Shown here piece by piece: positions 29,188-38,152 of a stretch of DNA of 64,000 bases. Origin of the DNA: Microvirga sp. BSC39. Its GTDB lineage: Bacteria > Pseudomonadota > Alphaproteobacteria > Rhizobiales > Beijerinckiaceae. Each line of letters begins with the position of its first letter. The first letter of the stretch is position 1. Location: contig NZ_JPUG01000068.1 of NCBI RefSeq assembly GCF_000739015.1, positions 212,896 to 276,895 on the forward strand. The letters are read 5' to 3'. The position numbers were made by a program, and so were the translations under genes. Below the pieces are notes generated by a model that worked only from the letters and a program-made list of their open reading frames with translations, did not search any database and was not told the origin of the DNA.

Positions 29188-29291
29188 GTCATCCCCGGCG
29201 CACGAAGTGCGGGAAGGGGATCCATAGCGCTGAGCGTGTGAGTAGATTCCCGTCCCCTGCGATGGCTTCGCCATCTCCGGCCGGGAATGAC
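29188..29291. repeat. Composite REP-like palindrome pair, copy 5 (variant)
   Basis: GTCATCCCCGGCGCACGAAG at the left and a GGCTTCGCCATCTCCGGCC to GGGAATGACA form at the right, bounded by GTCAT and ATGAC. The inner palindromes are different from copies 1-4 (CCCCGGC...GGGG and GATGGC-TTC-GCCATC). It lies between the convergent der and EamA genes. Confidence 0.7.
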
Positions 29292-29302
29292 ACCCTCCAT
29301 CG

Positions 29303-30211
29303 TCATGGCCGCACGTGTTGCGGCCATCCATGTTTGATGGCGGCCGAGGGAGTAGCGAAACGCTTCGCCCCCGCCACGCAAGCGATCACCGCAACGTTGA
29401 CCGCAACCATCCCCCAGCCCACCGCCTCGTTCAGAAGCAATGCGGCCAGCATCAGCCCGAAGAAGGGCTGGAGCAGCTGCAGCTGCGACACGCCCGCGAT
29501 GCCGCCGAGCGCCAGGCCGCGATACCAGAACACAAAGCCGATGAGCATCGAGAACAGGGACACATAGGCGAGCGAAAGCCACGCGGGCATGCCGATCCCG
29601 CTCCAAGAGGCAGGCAGGTTGAGCAGCATCAGGCCCGCGGTGAGCGGCAGGGAGAGAACGAGCGCCCAGGAGATCACCTGCCATCCACCGAGTTTGCGCG
29701 AGAGCTTGGCGCCCTCCGCATAGCCGAGGCCGCAGGCCAGGATCGCGCCGATCATGAGAACACTGCCGACCGGGGAGGCTCCGCCTCCCTGGAGCAGGGC
29801 GAAGCCCGCCACCAGAGCGCCGCCGAGCCCTGAGAAGATCCAGAAGGCGGCCCTCGGCCGCTCGCCGCCGCGCAGGATGCCGAAGACGGCCGTGGCCAGC
29901 GGCAGCAGGCCGACGAAGCAGATGGACTGGGCCGAGGTGATGTGCTGCAGCGCCAGCGCCGTCAGCAGCGGAAAGCCCACCACCACGCCCAGCGACACGA
30001 TGGCGAGCGGCAGGAGATCGCCTCTCGCAGGCCTCTTCTGGCGCAGCAGCACGAGTAGCGCCGCGCCGAGGAGCCCCGCGATGGTCGCCCGCGCAAGTGT
30101 CAGGAACAGCGGATCGATGTCGAGCACGGCGATGCGGGTTGCCGGCAGCGAGCCGCTGAAGATCAGCACCCCGAGAAAGCCGCTGATCCACCCCTCCGTC
30201 GTACTGTCCAT
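29303..30211 (-). CDS. EamA/DMT family transporter
   Basis: A 302-aa protein with ten predicted membrane helices in two EamA halves (WISGFLGVLIFSGSLPATRI; VISWALVLSLPLTAGLMLL). It is an exporter-type drug/metabolite transporter of unknown substrate. It diverges from a MocR-type regulator gene, a frequent arrangement in which the regulator controls the transporter. The last 12 residues (AIKHGWPQHVRP) and the stop are encoded inside a REP-like palindrome at 29305-29327, so the C-terminus was probably rewritten by repeat insertion. Confidence 0.85.
   Translation of the reverse strand: MDSTTEGWISGFLGVLIFSGSLPATRIAVLDIDPLFLTLARATIAGLLGAALLVLLRQKRPARGDLLPLAIVSLGVVVGFPLLTALALQHITSAQSICFVGLLPLATAVFGILRGGERPRAAFWIFSGLGGALVAGFALLQGGGASPVGSVLMIGAILACGLGYAEGAKLSRKLGGWQVISWALVLSLPLTAGLMLLNLPASWSGIGMPAWLSLAYVSLFSMLIGFVFWYRGLALGGIAGVSQLQLLQPFFGLMLAALLLNEAVGWGMVAVNVAVIACVAGAKRFATPSAAIKHGWPQHVRP
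29305..29327. repeat. REP-like palindrome at the end of the EamA gene
   Basis: ATGGCCGCA-CGTGT-TGCGGCCAT, a single palindrome of the same family as the pairs. It overlaps the last codons and stop of the EamA gene. Confidence 0.8.
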
Positions 30212-30268
30212 GCGCTATCCTCCGCCGCGTCGCCATCACAGCAGGAACGGCATGGCTTTTCCAGAGAC

Positions 30269-30317
30269 GGTGCAGTACGGTTAGACCAAACTGTCATGGG
30301 ACGACGGGCGGTACAGT
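30269..30317. promoter_or_regulatory. Candidate MocR operator between the EamA and mocR-type genes
   Basis: Direct repeats GGTGCAGT (30269-30276) and GGTACAGT (30310-30317) flank an imperfect inverted repeat ACGGTT-AGACCA-AACTGT (30277-30294). MocR/PdxR proteins commonly bind direct repeats plus an inverted half site in such divergent spacers. The second repeat overlaps the GTG start of the regulator, which would fit autorepression. Confidence 0.5.
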
Positions 30318-31725
30318 GGACGATCTCACCTTCACCAATCGCGACGGCACCCTCGTCGAGCATGTCATGGCGGCGATCCGCCACCGGATCGCCAGCCGCT
30401 CCCTGGCGCCCGGCGGCAAGCTCCCGTCCATCCGAGCGCTGGCCCAGGCCATGCAGGTGTCGAAATCCACCGTGGTGGAGGCCTATGACCGGCTCGCGGC
30501 GGAAGGCGTCATCCGCTCGCGGCCCGGCTCCGGCTTCTACAGCGCGGCCGCCCTTGCGCCCTTGTCGCTCGCTGAGCTCGCCCCGCGCCTCGACCGGGCG
30601 GTGGACCCGTTCTGGGTTTCGCGGCAATCCCTGGAGGCGCGAGGGGCCGTGCTGAAGCCCGGCTGCGGCTGGCTGCCGGGGCCCTGGATGCCCGAGGAGG
30701 AGATCCGCCGGGCCCTGCGCGGTCTGGCCCGCACGAAGGACGAAACCGGGCTTACCGATTACGGCACGCCTCTCGGTCTTCCCGCCCTGCGCGCCTTCCT
30801 CTCGCGCCGCCTCGCGGAGCAGGGCGTCGAGGCAGCACCCGACCGGATTCTGCTCACGGATTCCGGCACCCAGGCCATCGATCTCGTGTGCCGGCTGCTG
30901 GTCCAGCCCGGCGACACGGTGCTGGTGGACGACCCCTGCTATTTCAACTTCCTGGCCCTGCTGCGCGCCCATCAGGTGAATGTGGTCGGCATGCCCATGA
31001 CCCCGACCGGCCCCGATCTCGGCGCCTTCGAGCAGGCGCTCGGCTCGCACAAGCCGCGCCTCTACATCACCAATTCCGGGCTGCACAACCCGACCGGCGC
31101 CACCCTCTCCACCGTGACGGCGCATCGCCTCCTGAAGCTCGCCGAGCAGCATGGTCTCACCGTCGTCGAGGACGACATCTTCGCCGATTTCGAGCACGAA
31201 CCCGCGCCGCGTCTCGCCGCTCTCGACGGCCTCGACCGGGTGGTGCGCATCGGCAGCTTCTCGAAAACCCTCTCGGCGTCGTTCCGCTGCGGCTACATCG
31301 CAGCGAGGCCGGACTGGATCGACAAGCTCACGGATTTCAGGATCGCCACGGGCTTCTCCAGCAACCGCCTCGCGGAGGAACTGGTCCTCGGCGTTCTCGG
31401 CAGCAGCGGCTACCGCAAGCACCTGGAGAATCTGCGCACGCGGCTTGCGAAGAGCATGGCATCCGTCATCCCGCGCCTAGAGCGGCTGGGCGTCACGCCT
31501 TGGATCGTGCCGAAAGCCGGCATGCTCCTCTGGTGCCGCCTGCCGGGCGATCTCGACGCTGCCGTCGTCGCGCGCCACGCGCTGAACGAGGATGTGGTGC
31601 TCGCCCCCGGAAACGTGTTCAGCCCGGCGCAATCGGCGAGAAGCTTCATGCGCTTCAACGTGGCGCAATGCGCGGACGAGCGGGTGTTCGCGGTACTCGA
31701 AAGGTCGATGCGGGTTGCAGGCTGA
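30316..31725 (+). CDS. MocR-family transcriptional regulator (GntR HTH + aminotransferase-like domain)
   Basis: A 469-aa fusion. Residues 12-75 form a GntR winged helix (GGKLPSIRALAQAMQVSKSTVVEAYDRLAAEG). Residues about 100-465 form a fold type I aminotransferase-like domain with the PLP-binding Lys in RIGSFSKTLSASFRCGY, NPTGATLS, and VEDDIFADFE. MocR proteins use PLP or a PLP adduct as effector and usually do not catalyse transamination. The neighbour is an EamA exporter, so the target is probably that gene. The start is GTG at 30316. The stop abuts the stop of the next, convergent gene. Confidence 0.9.
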   Translation: MDDLTFTNRDGTLVEHVMAAIRHRIASRSLAPGGKLPSIRALAQAMQVSKSTVVEAYDRLAAEGVIRSRPGSGFYSAAALAPLSLAELAPRLDRAVDPFWVSRQSLEARGAVLKPGCGWLPGPWMPEEEIRRALRGLARTKDETGLTDYGTPLGLPALRAFLSRRLAEQGVEAAPDRILLTDSGTQAIDLVCRLLVQPGDTVLVDDPCYFNFLALLRAHQVNVVGMPMTPTGPDLGAFEQALGSHKPRLYITNSGLHNPTGATLSTVTAHRLLKLAEQHGLTVVEDDIFADFEHEPAPRLAALDGLDRVVRIGSFSKTLSASFRCGYIAARPDWIDKLTDFRIATGFSSNRLAEELVLGVLGSSGYRKHLENLRTRLAKSMASVIPRLERLGVTPWIVPKAGMLLWCRLPGDLDAAVVARHALNEDVVLAPGNVFSPAQSARSFMRFNVAQCADERVFAVLERSMRVAG

Positions 31726-33768
31726 CTAGCCGTCATCCATGCCGATCCGGCGCGCCGCCTCGCGGAACAGGGCCTGGTCGTCAGGTCCGAGCTGCATCGC
31801 GCTCAGGAAGTGGCTCATGCCGTAACCGGGCAGGGCAGCGCGGATGGTGGCCAGCGTGACATGCGCTTCATCGAGCCGCCCGGCGAACGAAAGGGCGAGC
31901 GTCGCGATCGCCGCGATATGCGCATGCGCGTTCGGCCGGCTCGCCGCGGTCACGCCCGCGGCGGCGGCCTCATCGAACCGGCCAAGTCGGATGAGCGCCA
32001 TGGCGCGCGAGCCGAGCATGCCGAACAGCAGCGGGTCGTAGGGGCTCAGCCGGCGCGACTGGTCGGCGGCCGCAATCGCCGTCTCCGGATCGCCCGCCTG
32101 CGAATGCACGAAGCCCAGGGTGTAATGGCCCAGCGCGAAGTTGGGCGAGAGGTTCACGCTGGTCTCCAGCTCCCGCAGGGTCTGGTCGTAGCTTCCGCGC
32201 AGCCACAGGGCGCGGCCCATGGCCAGGTGAGCGGCCGGGTTGCGGTCGTCGATCATCAGGCCCTGGCCTGCGGCCCGCAACGCGTGGTCGACCTCCGAAC
32301 GCCGTTCGGCCCAGCCCTGGAAGGCGTTCTGGAAATGCGTGAAGGACAGGCCCGCATAGGCGCGCGCAAAAGTCGGGTCGATGGTGAGCGCCTGCGCGAA
32401 GAAGTGTTGCGCCGTGTCGTTGTCCTGCTTGTTGAACCGGTACATGTGCCATAGGCCGCGATGATGCGCCTCCCAGGCGTCGAGGGAGTTCGGCGGCTTC
32501 AGGATGGCGCGGTTGCGCTCCACCGTCTCGATCTCGCTCGCCACCGTGGCCACGATCCTGTTGCCGATCTCATCGAGCACCAGAAAGGCATCGTCGATGG
32601 AATGGCTGAGGATGTCCGCCCAGACGATCCGCCCCGTGCGCACCTCGGCGAGCTCCACCTGCACGGCGAGATGGCCGGGGCTGCGGCGGATCGAGCCGTC
32701 GACCACGTAGTCCACGTTCAGCAATCGCCCGGCCTCGTTGGGCGAAACGTTTCGGTCGTGCAGCGCGAAGGTCGAGCCTTGAGAGATGACGAAGAGGCTG
32801 CGGAGTTTCGCCAGCCGCGTGATCACGTCGTGCACGAGAGCATCCGCCACGCCGCCGCGCAGGCGCGGCGCGCCGGACTCGTCCGCGAACGGAATGACCG
32901 CGATGGAGCCGTGATGGGGCGCAGGCTGCACCGTTCCCGGCGCCACCGCATCGGCCGCGATGATCGCCTGTGCGGGGACCAGGCGAGGGGGCTGCGCCAC
33001 CGCCTCCCGCCACACCTCGCGCAGAGGCGCGCTGTCGAGCCCCTCCTGGTCGAACAGCCGGATCACCGCATCGAGATGGCTCTTGCCCTCCTGAACCCGC
33101 TGCTGCCGGGCCAGCATGCGCAGCAGCCGCGCGTGGACGCGCTCATCGAGCGGACTGAGCGCAGCCCACCGCTCCAGATACAGCCCGGATTCGGCCTCGC
33201 CGAGATGATCGACCAGATGCTCCAGCACCCCGGTCTGGAGGCCGCGATAATGGCGCCGCTGCGCCACGAGCCAAGCGTTGAACGCGGGGCTGCGGTCGAG
33301 CGTAAAGCCGTCGAGAAACTCGCCCGCGAAGCCGTCGGCCATCTGGCACAGGGCCGGCAGCGACTGCACGGCGATGCCCTGCCGGGCTATTCCATCGAGC
33401 TGCAGCGCATCCACGTGGCAGCCCGAGAGGTCGAGGCGCACAGTGTCGCCCTCCGTCCCGATCCGGCCGGCATCGCCGACGATGCGGCGGATCTTGCTCA
33501 AGGACCAGCGCAACTCGCCGCGCGGATCGTTCGGCACGTCCCAGAGCAGCTCGCAGAGATGGCTGCGCGTCGGCGGGTGGGGCGCAAGCGCCAGATAGGC
33601 GAAGAGTGCGCGCACCTTGCGCGAGGCCGGCAGCGGCACCGGCTCGCTGCCGCGCAGGATGGCGAGCGGCCCGAGCATCCGCACGGTCACGGGCGCAGCG
33701 TGACTGAAGTCTGCGGCGTCGGTCGATTCCACGGCCGAACCCACGCTGCCTCCCACGTTCACCTCCAC
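31726..33768 (-). CDS. BTAD-type transcriptional regulator with TolB-like domain and TPRs
   Basis: A 680-aa three-part protein. Residues 26-115 are an OmpR/SARP-like winged helix (TVRMLGPLAILRG, SRKVRALFAYLAL, RGELRWSLSKIRRI), 115-260 a BTAD helical domain, 287-420 a TolB-like/FlgO-like domain (SIAVIPFADES, GGVADALVHDVITRLAKL, DYVVDGSIRRS), and 440-665 tetratricopeptide repeats. No signal peptide or membrane helix is seen, so it is a cytoplasmic regulator. It diverges from a SAM methyltransferase gene, the likely target. The start is GTG at 33768; the first 25 residues are weakly supported. The TolB-like and TPR half resembles that of the cyclase at 60489. Confidence 0.82.
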   Translation of the reverse strand: MEVNVGGSVGSAVESTDAADFSHAAPVTVRMLGPLAILRGSEPVPLPASRKVRALFAYLALAPHPPTRSHLCELLWDVPNDPRGELRWSLSKIRRIVGDAGRIGTEGDTVRLDLSGCHVDALQLDGIARQGIAVQSLPALCQMADGFAGEFLDGFTLDRSPAFNAWLVAQRRHYRGLQTGVLEHLVDHLGEAESGLYLERWAALSPLDERVHARLLRMLARQQRVQEGKSHLDAVIRLFDQEGLDSAPLREVWREAVAQPPRLVPAQAIIAADAVAPGTVQPAPHHGSIAVIPFADESGAPRLRGGVADALVHDVITRLAKLRSLFVISQGSTFALHDRNVSPNEAGRLLNVDYVVDGSIRRSPGHLAVQVELAEVRTGRIVWADILSHSIDDAFLVLDEIGNRIVATVASEIETVERNRAILKPPNSLDAWEAHHRGLWHMYRFNKQDNDTAQHFFAQALTIDPTFARAYAGLSFTHFQNAFQGWAERRSEVDHALRAAGQGLMIDDRNPAAHLAMGRALWLRGSYDQTLRELETSVNLSPNFALGHYTLGFVHSQAGDPETAIAAADQSRRLSPYDPLLFGMLGSRAMALIRLGRFDEAAAAGVTAASRPNAHAHIAAIATLALSFAGRLDEAHVTLATIRAALPGYGMSHFLSAMQLGPDDQALFREAARRIGMDDG

Positions 33769-33858
33769 GTGCGGCTGCTACGGTCTCACCAATGGGCTTG
33801 AAGGCTCGAGGTCGCTCGAAGCCGGGAGCGGGCCCATCCACGCCATAAGGAGGCCGTC

Positions 33859-34704
33859 ATGGCTGATGCCGCTGTCACGATAAACCAGGAAACCCAACCC
33901 GTCCAACCGGACCTCGCCGCCATCAAGACCCGCCAGCAGGGCGCGTGGTCGTCCGGCGATTACGCGGTGGTCGGAACGACCCTTCAGATCGTCGGCGAGG
34001 AGCTGTGCGAGGCCATCGACCTGCGCGCCGGCCAGCGCGTGCTCGATGTGGCGGCCGGCAACGGCAACGTCTCGCTGGCGGCTGCCCGCCGCTGGTGCGA
34101 CGTGGTCGCCACCGATTACGTGCCGGCGCTGCTCGTCCGCGCCCGGGAGCGGGCCGAGGCCGAGCGTCTACCCATCGCCATCCGGGAGGCGGACGCCGAG
34201 GCCCTGCCGTTCGAGGACGAGAGCTTCGACGTGGTCGTGTCCACCTTCGGGGTGATGTTCACCCCCGACCAGGAGCGCGCCGCCTCCGAGCTCCTGCGCG
34301 TGTGCCGCAAGGGCGGCAGGATCGGCCTCGCCAACTGGACGCCCGACGGCTTCATCGGCCAGATGTTCAAGACCATCGGCCGCCACATGCCCCCGCCCGC
34401 CGGCATCCGCCCGCCGTCCCTGTGGGGCCAGCGCGAGCACCTCGACCACCTGTTCGGCCGCGGCGCCACCTCCATCCAGGCGCGCCGCAAGCACTTCGTG
34501 TTCCGCTACCGCTCGCCCGAGCATTGCCTGGAGGTGTTCAGGACCTTCTACGGCCCGGTCCTCAAAACCTTCGCGGCCCTGCAGCCCGAAGGCCAGGAAG
34601 CCCTGCGCAAGGACCTGCTCTGGCTCATCGCCGAGTTCAACCGCTCGGGCGACGACACCATGGTGGTGCCGAGCGAGTATCTCGAGGTGGTGATCACGCG
34701 GTAG
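33859..34704 (+). CDS. Class I SAM-dependent methyltransferase
   Basis: A 281-aa Rossmann methyltransferase of the UbiE/Methyltransf_11 type. Motif I is VLDVAAGNGNVSLAAA near 62-77, motif II VATDYVPALL, and motif IV/post-I FDVVVSTFGVMFTPDQ. The C-terminal half has no recognisable substrate domain. It has a perfect AAGGAGG ribosome site, implying strong translation once transcribed. It stands divergent from the BTAD regulator with a 90-nt spacer and convergent with the restriction-methylation gene. Substrate unknown. Confidence 0.82.
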   Translation: MADAAVTINQETQPVQPDLAAIKTRQQGAWSSGDYAVVGTTLQIVGEELCEAIDLRAGQRVLDVAAGNGNVSLAAARRWCDVVATDYVPALLVRARERAEAERLPIAIREADAEALPFEDESFDVVVSTFGVMFTPDQERAASELLRVCRKGGRIGLANWTPDGFIGQMFKTIGRHMPPPAGIRPPSLWGQREHLDHLFGRGATSIQARRKHFVFRYRSPEHCLEVFRTFYGPVLKTFAALQPEGQEALRKDLLWLIAEFNRSGDDTMVVPSEYLEVVITR

Positions 34705-34720
34705 GTGGGGTGGGGAGGGC

Positions 34721-37700
34721 TTACGCCACCCGCCTGAACTGGAAGGTCCTGCCGCCGTCCATGGTCGCGACCTCGCCGATGCGGGCAGCGGCGGCCAGAA
34801 TGGCGGCGATCTTCGGCTCCGCCTTCTTGCCCTGCTTGTAGGCGGCAGCAATCGTCGCGGCGTCCACTGGGCCGCGTGCGGCGGCAAGCGCCGCGAAGAC
34901 CTCTGCTGCCTGCTCGATGGCACTTGTGGGGAAGGAGCGCTTCTGCTCCTTCTCCGACACCACCAATTCGACAGCGGTCTGCGCACCGGCTTCGGCAGCC
35001 GCCTGCTTGTCCACGCCGCGCCCGAAGCGGGGGATCTGGTAGTCGGGCCGCAGCCAATGCACGATCCCGCGCTTCTCCTCCGCCGCACGCTCGGCATTCA
35101 AGGTGACGAGGCGTGACAGGATCTCCTCGTCCGAAAGATCCTGTGGCCAGCCATAAGCCTGGAACACGAGAGCATCCAGCTTCTCGTGCAACTCCTTCAG
35201 GATCAGGATGAGCCCCTCGTCTTTAATGCGCTCCTCATCCGCATTGAGCGTTGCACCGGCTTTCAGCTTCTCCAGCACGTTATACATCTGTGTCAGCGTG
35301 AGCCTGGGGTGCTCTTCCTGGCGGGCTTTACGGAATGCGTCCAGCTCTTCCGCAACTGTGCGGATGCGTGTCTTCAAAGCATTGTCGCAAAGCGGGAAAG
35401 GGAAGGGGTCAAAGACTTTGGATTTCACATAAACGGAGTCGTTGCCAACGCCGAGCCAACCACCCGCGCGAAGAGACCAAAGCACATGCAGACGTGAAGC
35501 GAGTATACCAAGTACAAACGCATCCTGGCTGGCGATAGCAAGCAGCTTGTTGTCGGGCAAGATACCGGCACGGAGAAACTGAAAGATACGGTGTTTCGCT
35601 GTTTCTACTGTCGCGATGTACCGAGGAAGGTTTGCAAGTGCAGGGCGTAGCTCACGACGAGGTTCGCCAAAAACCCACCAGTTCGTGCGGTAGGTTGCGC
35701 GATTGTTCGAATCTCGCTCTGGTTTTACTGTCTCTAGCACATGTCGATAGACTTCAGGGTACTGCTGGCGGACTCCGTCAGATTCTAACCCGAAGAGATC
35801 AATCACCAATACGCCACGCGGGGTTGCTGTAAGATCTCGCCCGTTTCGATACGGACGAATGTGGTTCTCAAGACCTGATCGCTTGCCAAGGCCAAGATGC
35901 TCTGCCTCTTTCGGGGAGACAATAAAACCGGAGCCGTGAAGTGAGACGCCTCGTGAAGACAATCCCTCATTCGCTAGCAATGGAAGTGCCGCTCCCACAT
36001 CTAGGTCTGCAGCCAAGTCAGCATGGATACGTCCAGAACGCTCTGTGAACTCCACAACGGGAGCATCCGTATCGAGATCGTCCTCGCGCACCACATCTCG
36101 CAACACACCATCGTTGGTGCCCTTCGCCACCACCGTCATCGCGATGCGTACGGCGGCAGATTCCTTCGTCGCCTTCGTCCATGGATGATCGGCAATTGCC
36201 ATCAGCAGCGACACGGGCGTCTTCGCCTCCATGCGCCTCTTTATAACGCGGCGGGAGAATTCTTGCGTTATGGAGTTAGTCGTCACGAAGCCGAAGCGGC
36301 GCAGACGCGTGCCCTTCACAGTCAGCAGTTCCGCCGCCCGATCCCACCAATACATGACGAAGTCTGCGCTCTCATTGATGTGAGGATGCGCCGCCCAGAG
36401 AGCTTCCGTATAGGCGTCGCCCAGCCGCGCGCGAATGTCCTTGCCACCGATAAAAGGCGGATTGCCGACGATGAAATCCGCCGCAGGCCAGTCGGGTCGG
36501 CGCGGGTTCGGATAGGTCTCTACGCCGTCACACACGACGGGAAGGGGATAGCCGTCCCAGGTTAGCACGGCGTTCTTCACCTCGATGTTCTTGAACGCCT
36601 TCAGGATCGGCTCTGAGGGGACGCCGCCTTTCGTGCGGAAGTGCCATTGCAGATAGCCGATCCAGAGCACGAGTTCGGCAATCGCCGCAGCGCGCGGGTT
36701 CAGCTCCAGGCCGAGGAACTGGTGCGGATCGACATTGTGTGCCTCAAGGTCTGTCAGCACTTCCTGCCCGCCGAGATCGACGAGGGCTTCCAGCACTTCG
36801 CCTTCTAGGCGCTTCATGAGTTCGAGCGAGACATAAAGAAAGTTGCCGGTGCCGCAGGCAGGGTCGAGCACTTCGATCTTGCAGAGCTTGTCATGGAAGG
36901 CGCGCACCTCGTCCGCTGCGCCTTTCAGGTCGCCGGTCTCGCGCTTGGCTTCGGCGATGGACTGCACCTGTCGCCAATCCTCCCGCAAGGGCTCGATGAC
37001 GGTGGCGACCACAAGGCGCTCCACGTAGGTGCGGGGCGTGTAATGGGCGCCGAGGCGCTTGCGTTCGTTCTTGTCGAGAGCCTGTTCGAGAAGCGTGCCG
37101 AAGATCGCGGGCTCCACCTCGCGCCAATTCTTGGCCGCAGCCACGGCAAGCTCGCCGATCTCCTCGACTGCCAAAGGCAGGGCGCGGGCATCAGCAAACA
37201 GATTGCCGTTGAAGCGCAGAACCCGCTCGCGGATCGAAGCCGCGAAGGCACCCGCATTCATGCTCCGCCAGAGATCCTCGACCAGGGGAACGAATTTTTT
37301 TGGATCCTTGCGGCATTCCTCCAGCAGGCCCTTGAACGAATCCTCCGGCAGAAGTCCCACATCTTCCGCGAACATTGTGAAGAGGCAGCGCATGAGGAAC
37401 AGTGCCACGTCCTCCGCCTGAAAGCTTTTCGCTTCAAGGGCCTTGGATACGGCAGCGAGGCGCTCCGCGATCTCGCGCGTGGCCTTGGCGGCGATACGGG
37501 TGGGATCGAGAGAGTGCGGGTCGAGCCAGATGCGCTGCAACCGCTCGCGCACCTCGGCCTTGCGCAAGTCTTCCAGATAGATGCGAAACCCCTGACGGTC
37601 GGGGAACTGGGTGTAGTTCTTGCCCTGACCCGAGAAGTCGGCAAACACCTCGATGCAGTGACCGACGTCGCAGACGAGGATGAAGGGCGGCCACCTATGA

Positions 37701-38149
37701 GCGGTGGGGAGCGCGCGGGCGTAGTCCTCCGCCTGCCGCTTGGCGTTCTTCATCAGCGCGTCCCAGGCGCGGTCAGCGCCCCGCCTGCCGCGTTCTCCGT
37801 CCGGAAGTTCGGAGGCGAACAGATCGGCAGTTCCGGCCACTTCCTTCTTGCCACCCTTGAGACGGCTCTGCTTGGCCTCCAGCACGAACGAACCGCGCCT
37901 GTAAAGATCGATGCGCCCGAGGCTCTTTTCGTCGTCGCGCTGCTTCTGCACCACGCGCTCGAAGACATAGTCATTATGCTCGTGGGTCGCGTCGGCGGCC
38001 TCTGGCTCCGGCAGATTGAGCAGACGACAGAGCCTGATCAGAAAGAGCTGGTAATTGGCGCGCTCCTGCCCGCCTTCACGCCCCTGCCAGTAGGTGATGA
38101 ATTGGTCTATGTTTGTCGGAGACGGATCGGGCGGAAGAGCTAAGGACAT
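34721..38149 (-). CDS. MmeI-like type IIL/IIG restriction-methylation fusion enzyme
   Basis: A 1142-aa single-chain enzyme that should both cut and N6-adenine-methylate DNA. The N-terminal nuclease part has D81-x9-E91-A-K93 (GRIDLYRRGSFVLEAKQSR), the same spacing as MmeI. A helical connector follows (about 240-360). The methylase has motif X-like LGAHYTPRTYVERLV, motif I DPACGTGNFL at 429-438 and motif IV NPPF at 563-566. A target-recognition region (about 600-950) and a C-terminal helical part follow. No separate specificity, methylase or BREX/DISARM genes adjoin it, so it is a stand-alone system. The recognition region is visibly AT-richer than the rest. No ribosome site precedes the ATG, which abuts a palindrome. 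Homologues exist that only methylate, so cleavage activity is inferred. Confidence 0.85.
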   Translation of the reverse strand: MSLALPPDPSPTNIDQFITYWQGREGGQERANYQLFLIRLCRLLNLPEPEAADATHEHNDYVFERVVQKQRDDEKSLGRIDLYRRGSFVLEAKQSRLKGGKKEVAGTADLFASELPDGERGRRGADRAWDALMKNAKRQAEDYARALPTAHRWPPFILVCDVGHCIEVFADFSGQGKNYTQFPDRQGFRIYLEDLRKAEVRERLQRIWLDPHSLDPTRIAAKATREIAERLAAVSKALEAKSFQAEDVALFLMRCLFTMFAEDVGLLPEDSFKGLLEECRKDPKKFVPLVEDLWRSMNAGAFAASIRERVLRFNGNLFADARALPLAVEEIGELAVAAAKNWREVEPAIFGTLLEQALDKNERKRLGAHYTPRTYVERLVVATVIEPLREDWRQVQSIAEAKRETGDLKGAADEVRAFHDKLCKIEVLDPACGTGNFLYVSLELMKRLEGEVLEALVDLGGQEVLTDLEAHNVDPHQFLGLELNPRAAAIAELVLWIGYLQWHFRTKGGVPSEPILKAFKNIEVKNAVLTWDGYPLPVVCDGVETYPNPRRPDWPAADFIVGNPPFIGGKDIRARLGDAYTEALWAAHPHINESADFVMYWWDRAAELLTVKGTRLRRFGFVTTNSITQEFSRRVIKRRMEAKTPVSLLMAIADHPWTKATKESAAVRIAMTVVAKGTNDGVLRDVVREDDLDTDAPVVEFTERSGRIHADLAADLDVGAALPLLANEGLSSRGVSLHGSGFIVSPKEAEHLGLGKRSGLENHIRPYRNGRDLTATPRGVLVIDLFGLESDGVRQQYPEVYRHVLETVKPERDSNNRATYRTNWWVFGEPRRELRPALANLPRYIATVETAKHRIFQFLRAGILPDNKLLAIASQDAFVLGILASRLHVLWSLRAGGWLGVGNDSVYVKSKVFDPFPFPLCDNALKTRIRTVAEELDAFRKARQEEHPRLTLTQMYNVLEKLKAGATLNADEERIKDEGLILILKELHEKLDALVFQAYGWPQDLSDEEILSRLVTLNAERAAEEKRGIVHWLRPDYQIPRFGRGVDKQAAAEAGAQTAVELVVSEKEQKRSFPTSAIEQAAEVFAALAAARGPVDAATIAAAYKQGKKAEPKIAAILAAAARIGEVATMDGGRTFQFRRVA

Positions 38150-38152
38150 TTA

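Noticed and set aside
34721..38149. BREX (PglX) or DISARM methylase reading of the large methylase gene
   Set aside because: None of the other BREX or DISARM genes adjoins, and the N-terminal D-x9-ExK nuclease motif and domain order fit the MmeI group.
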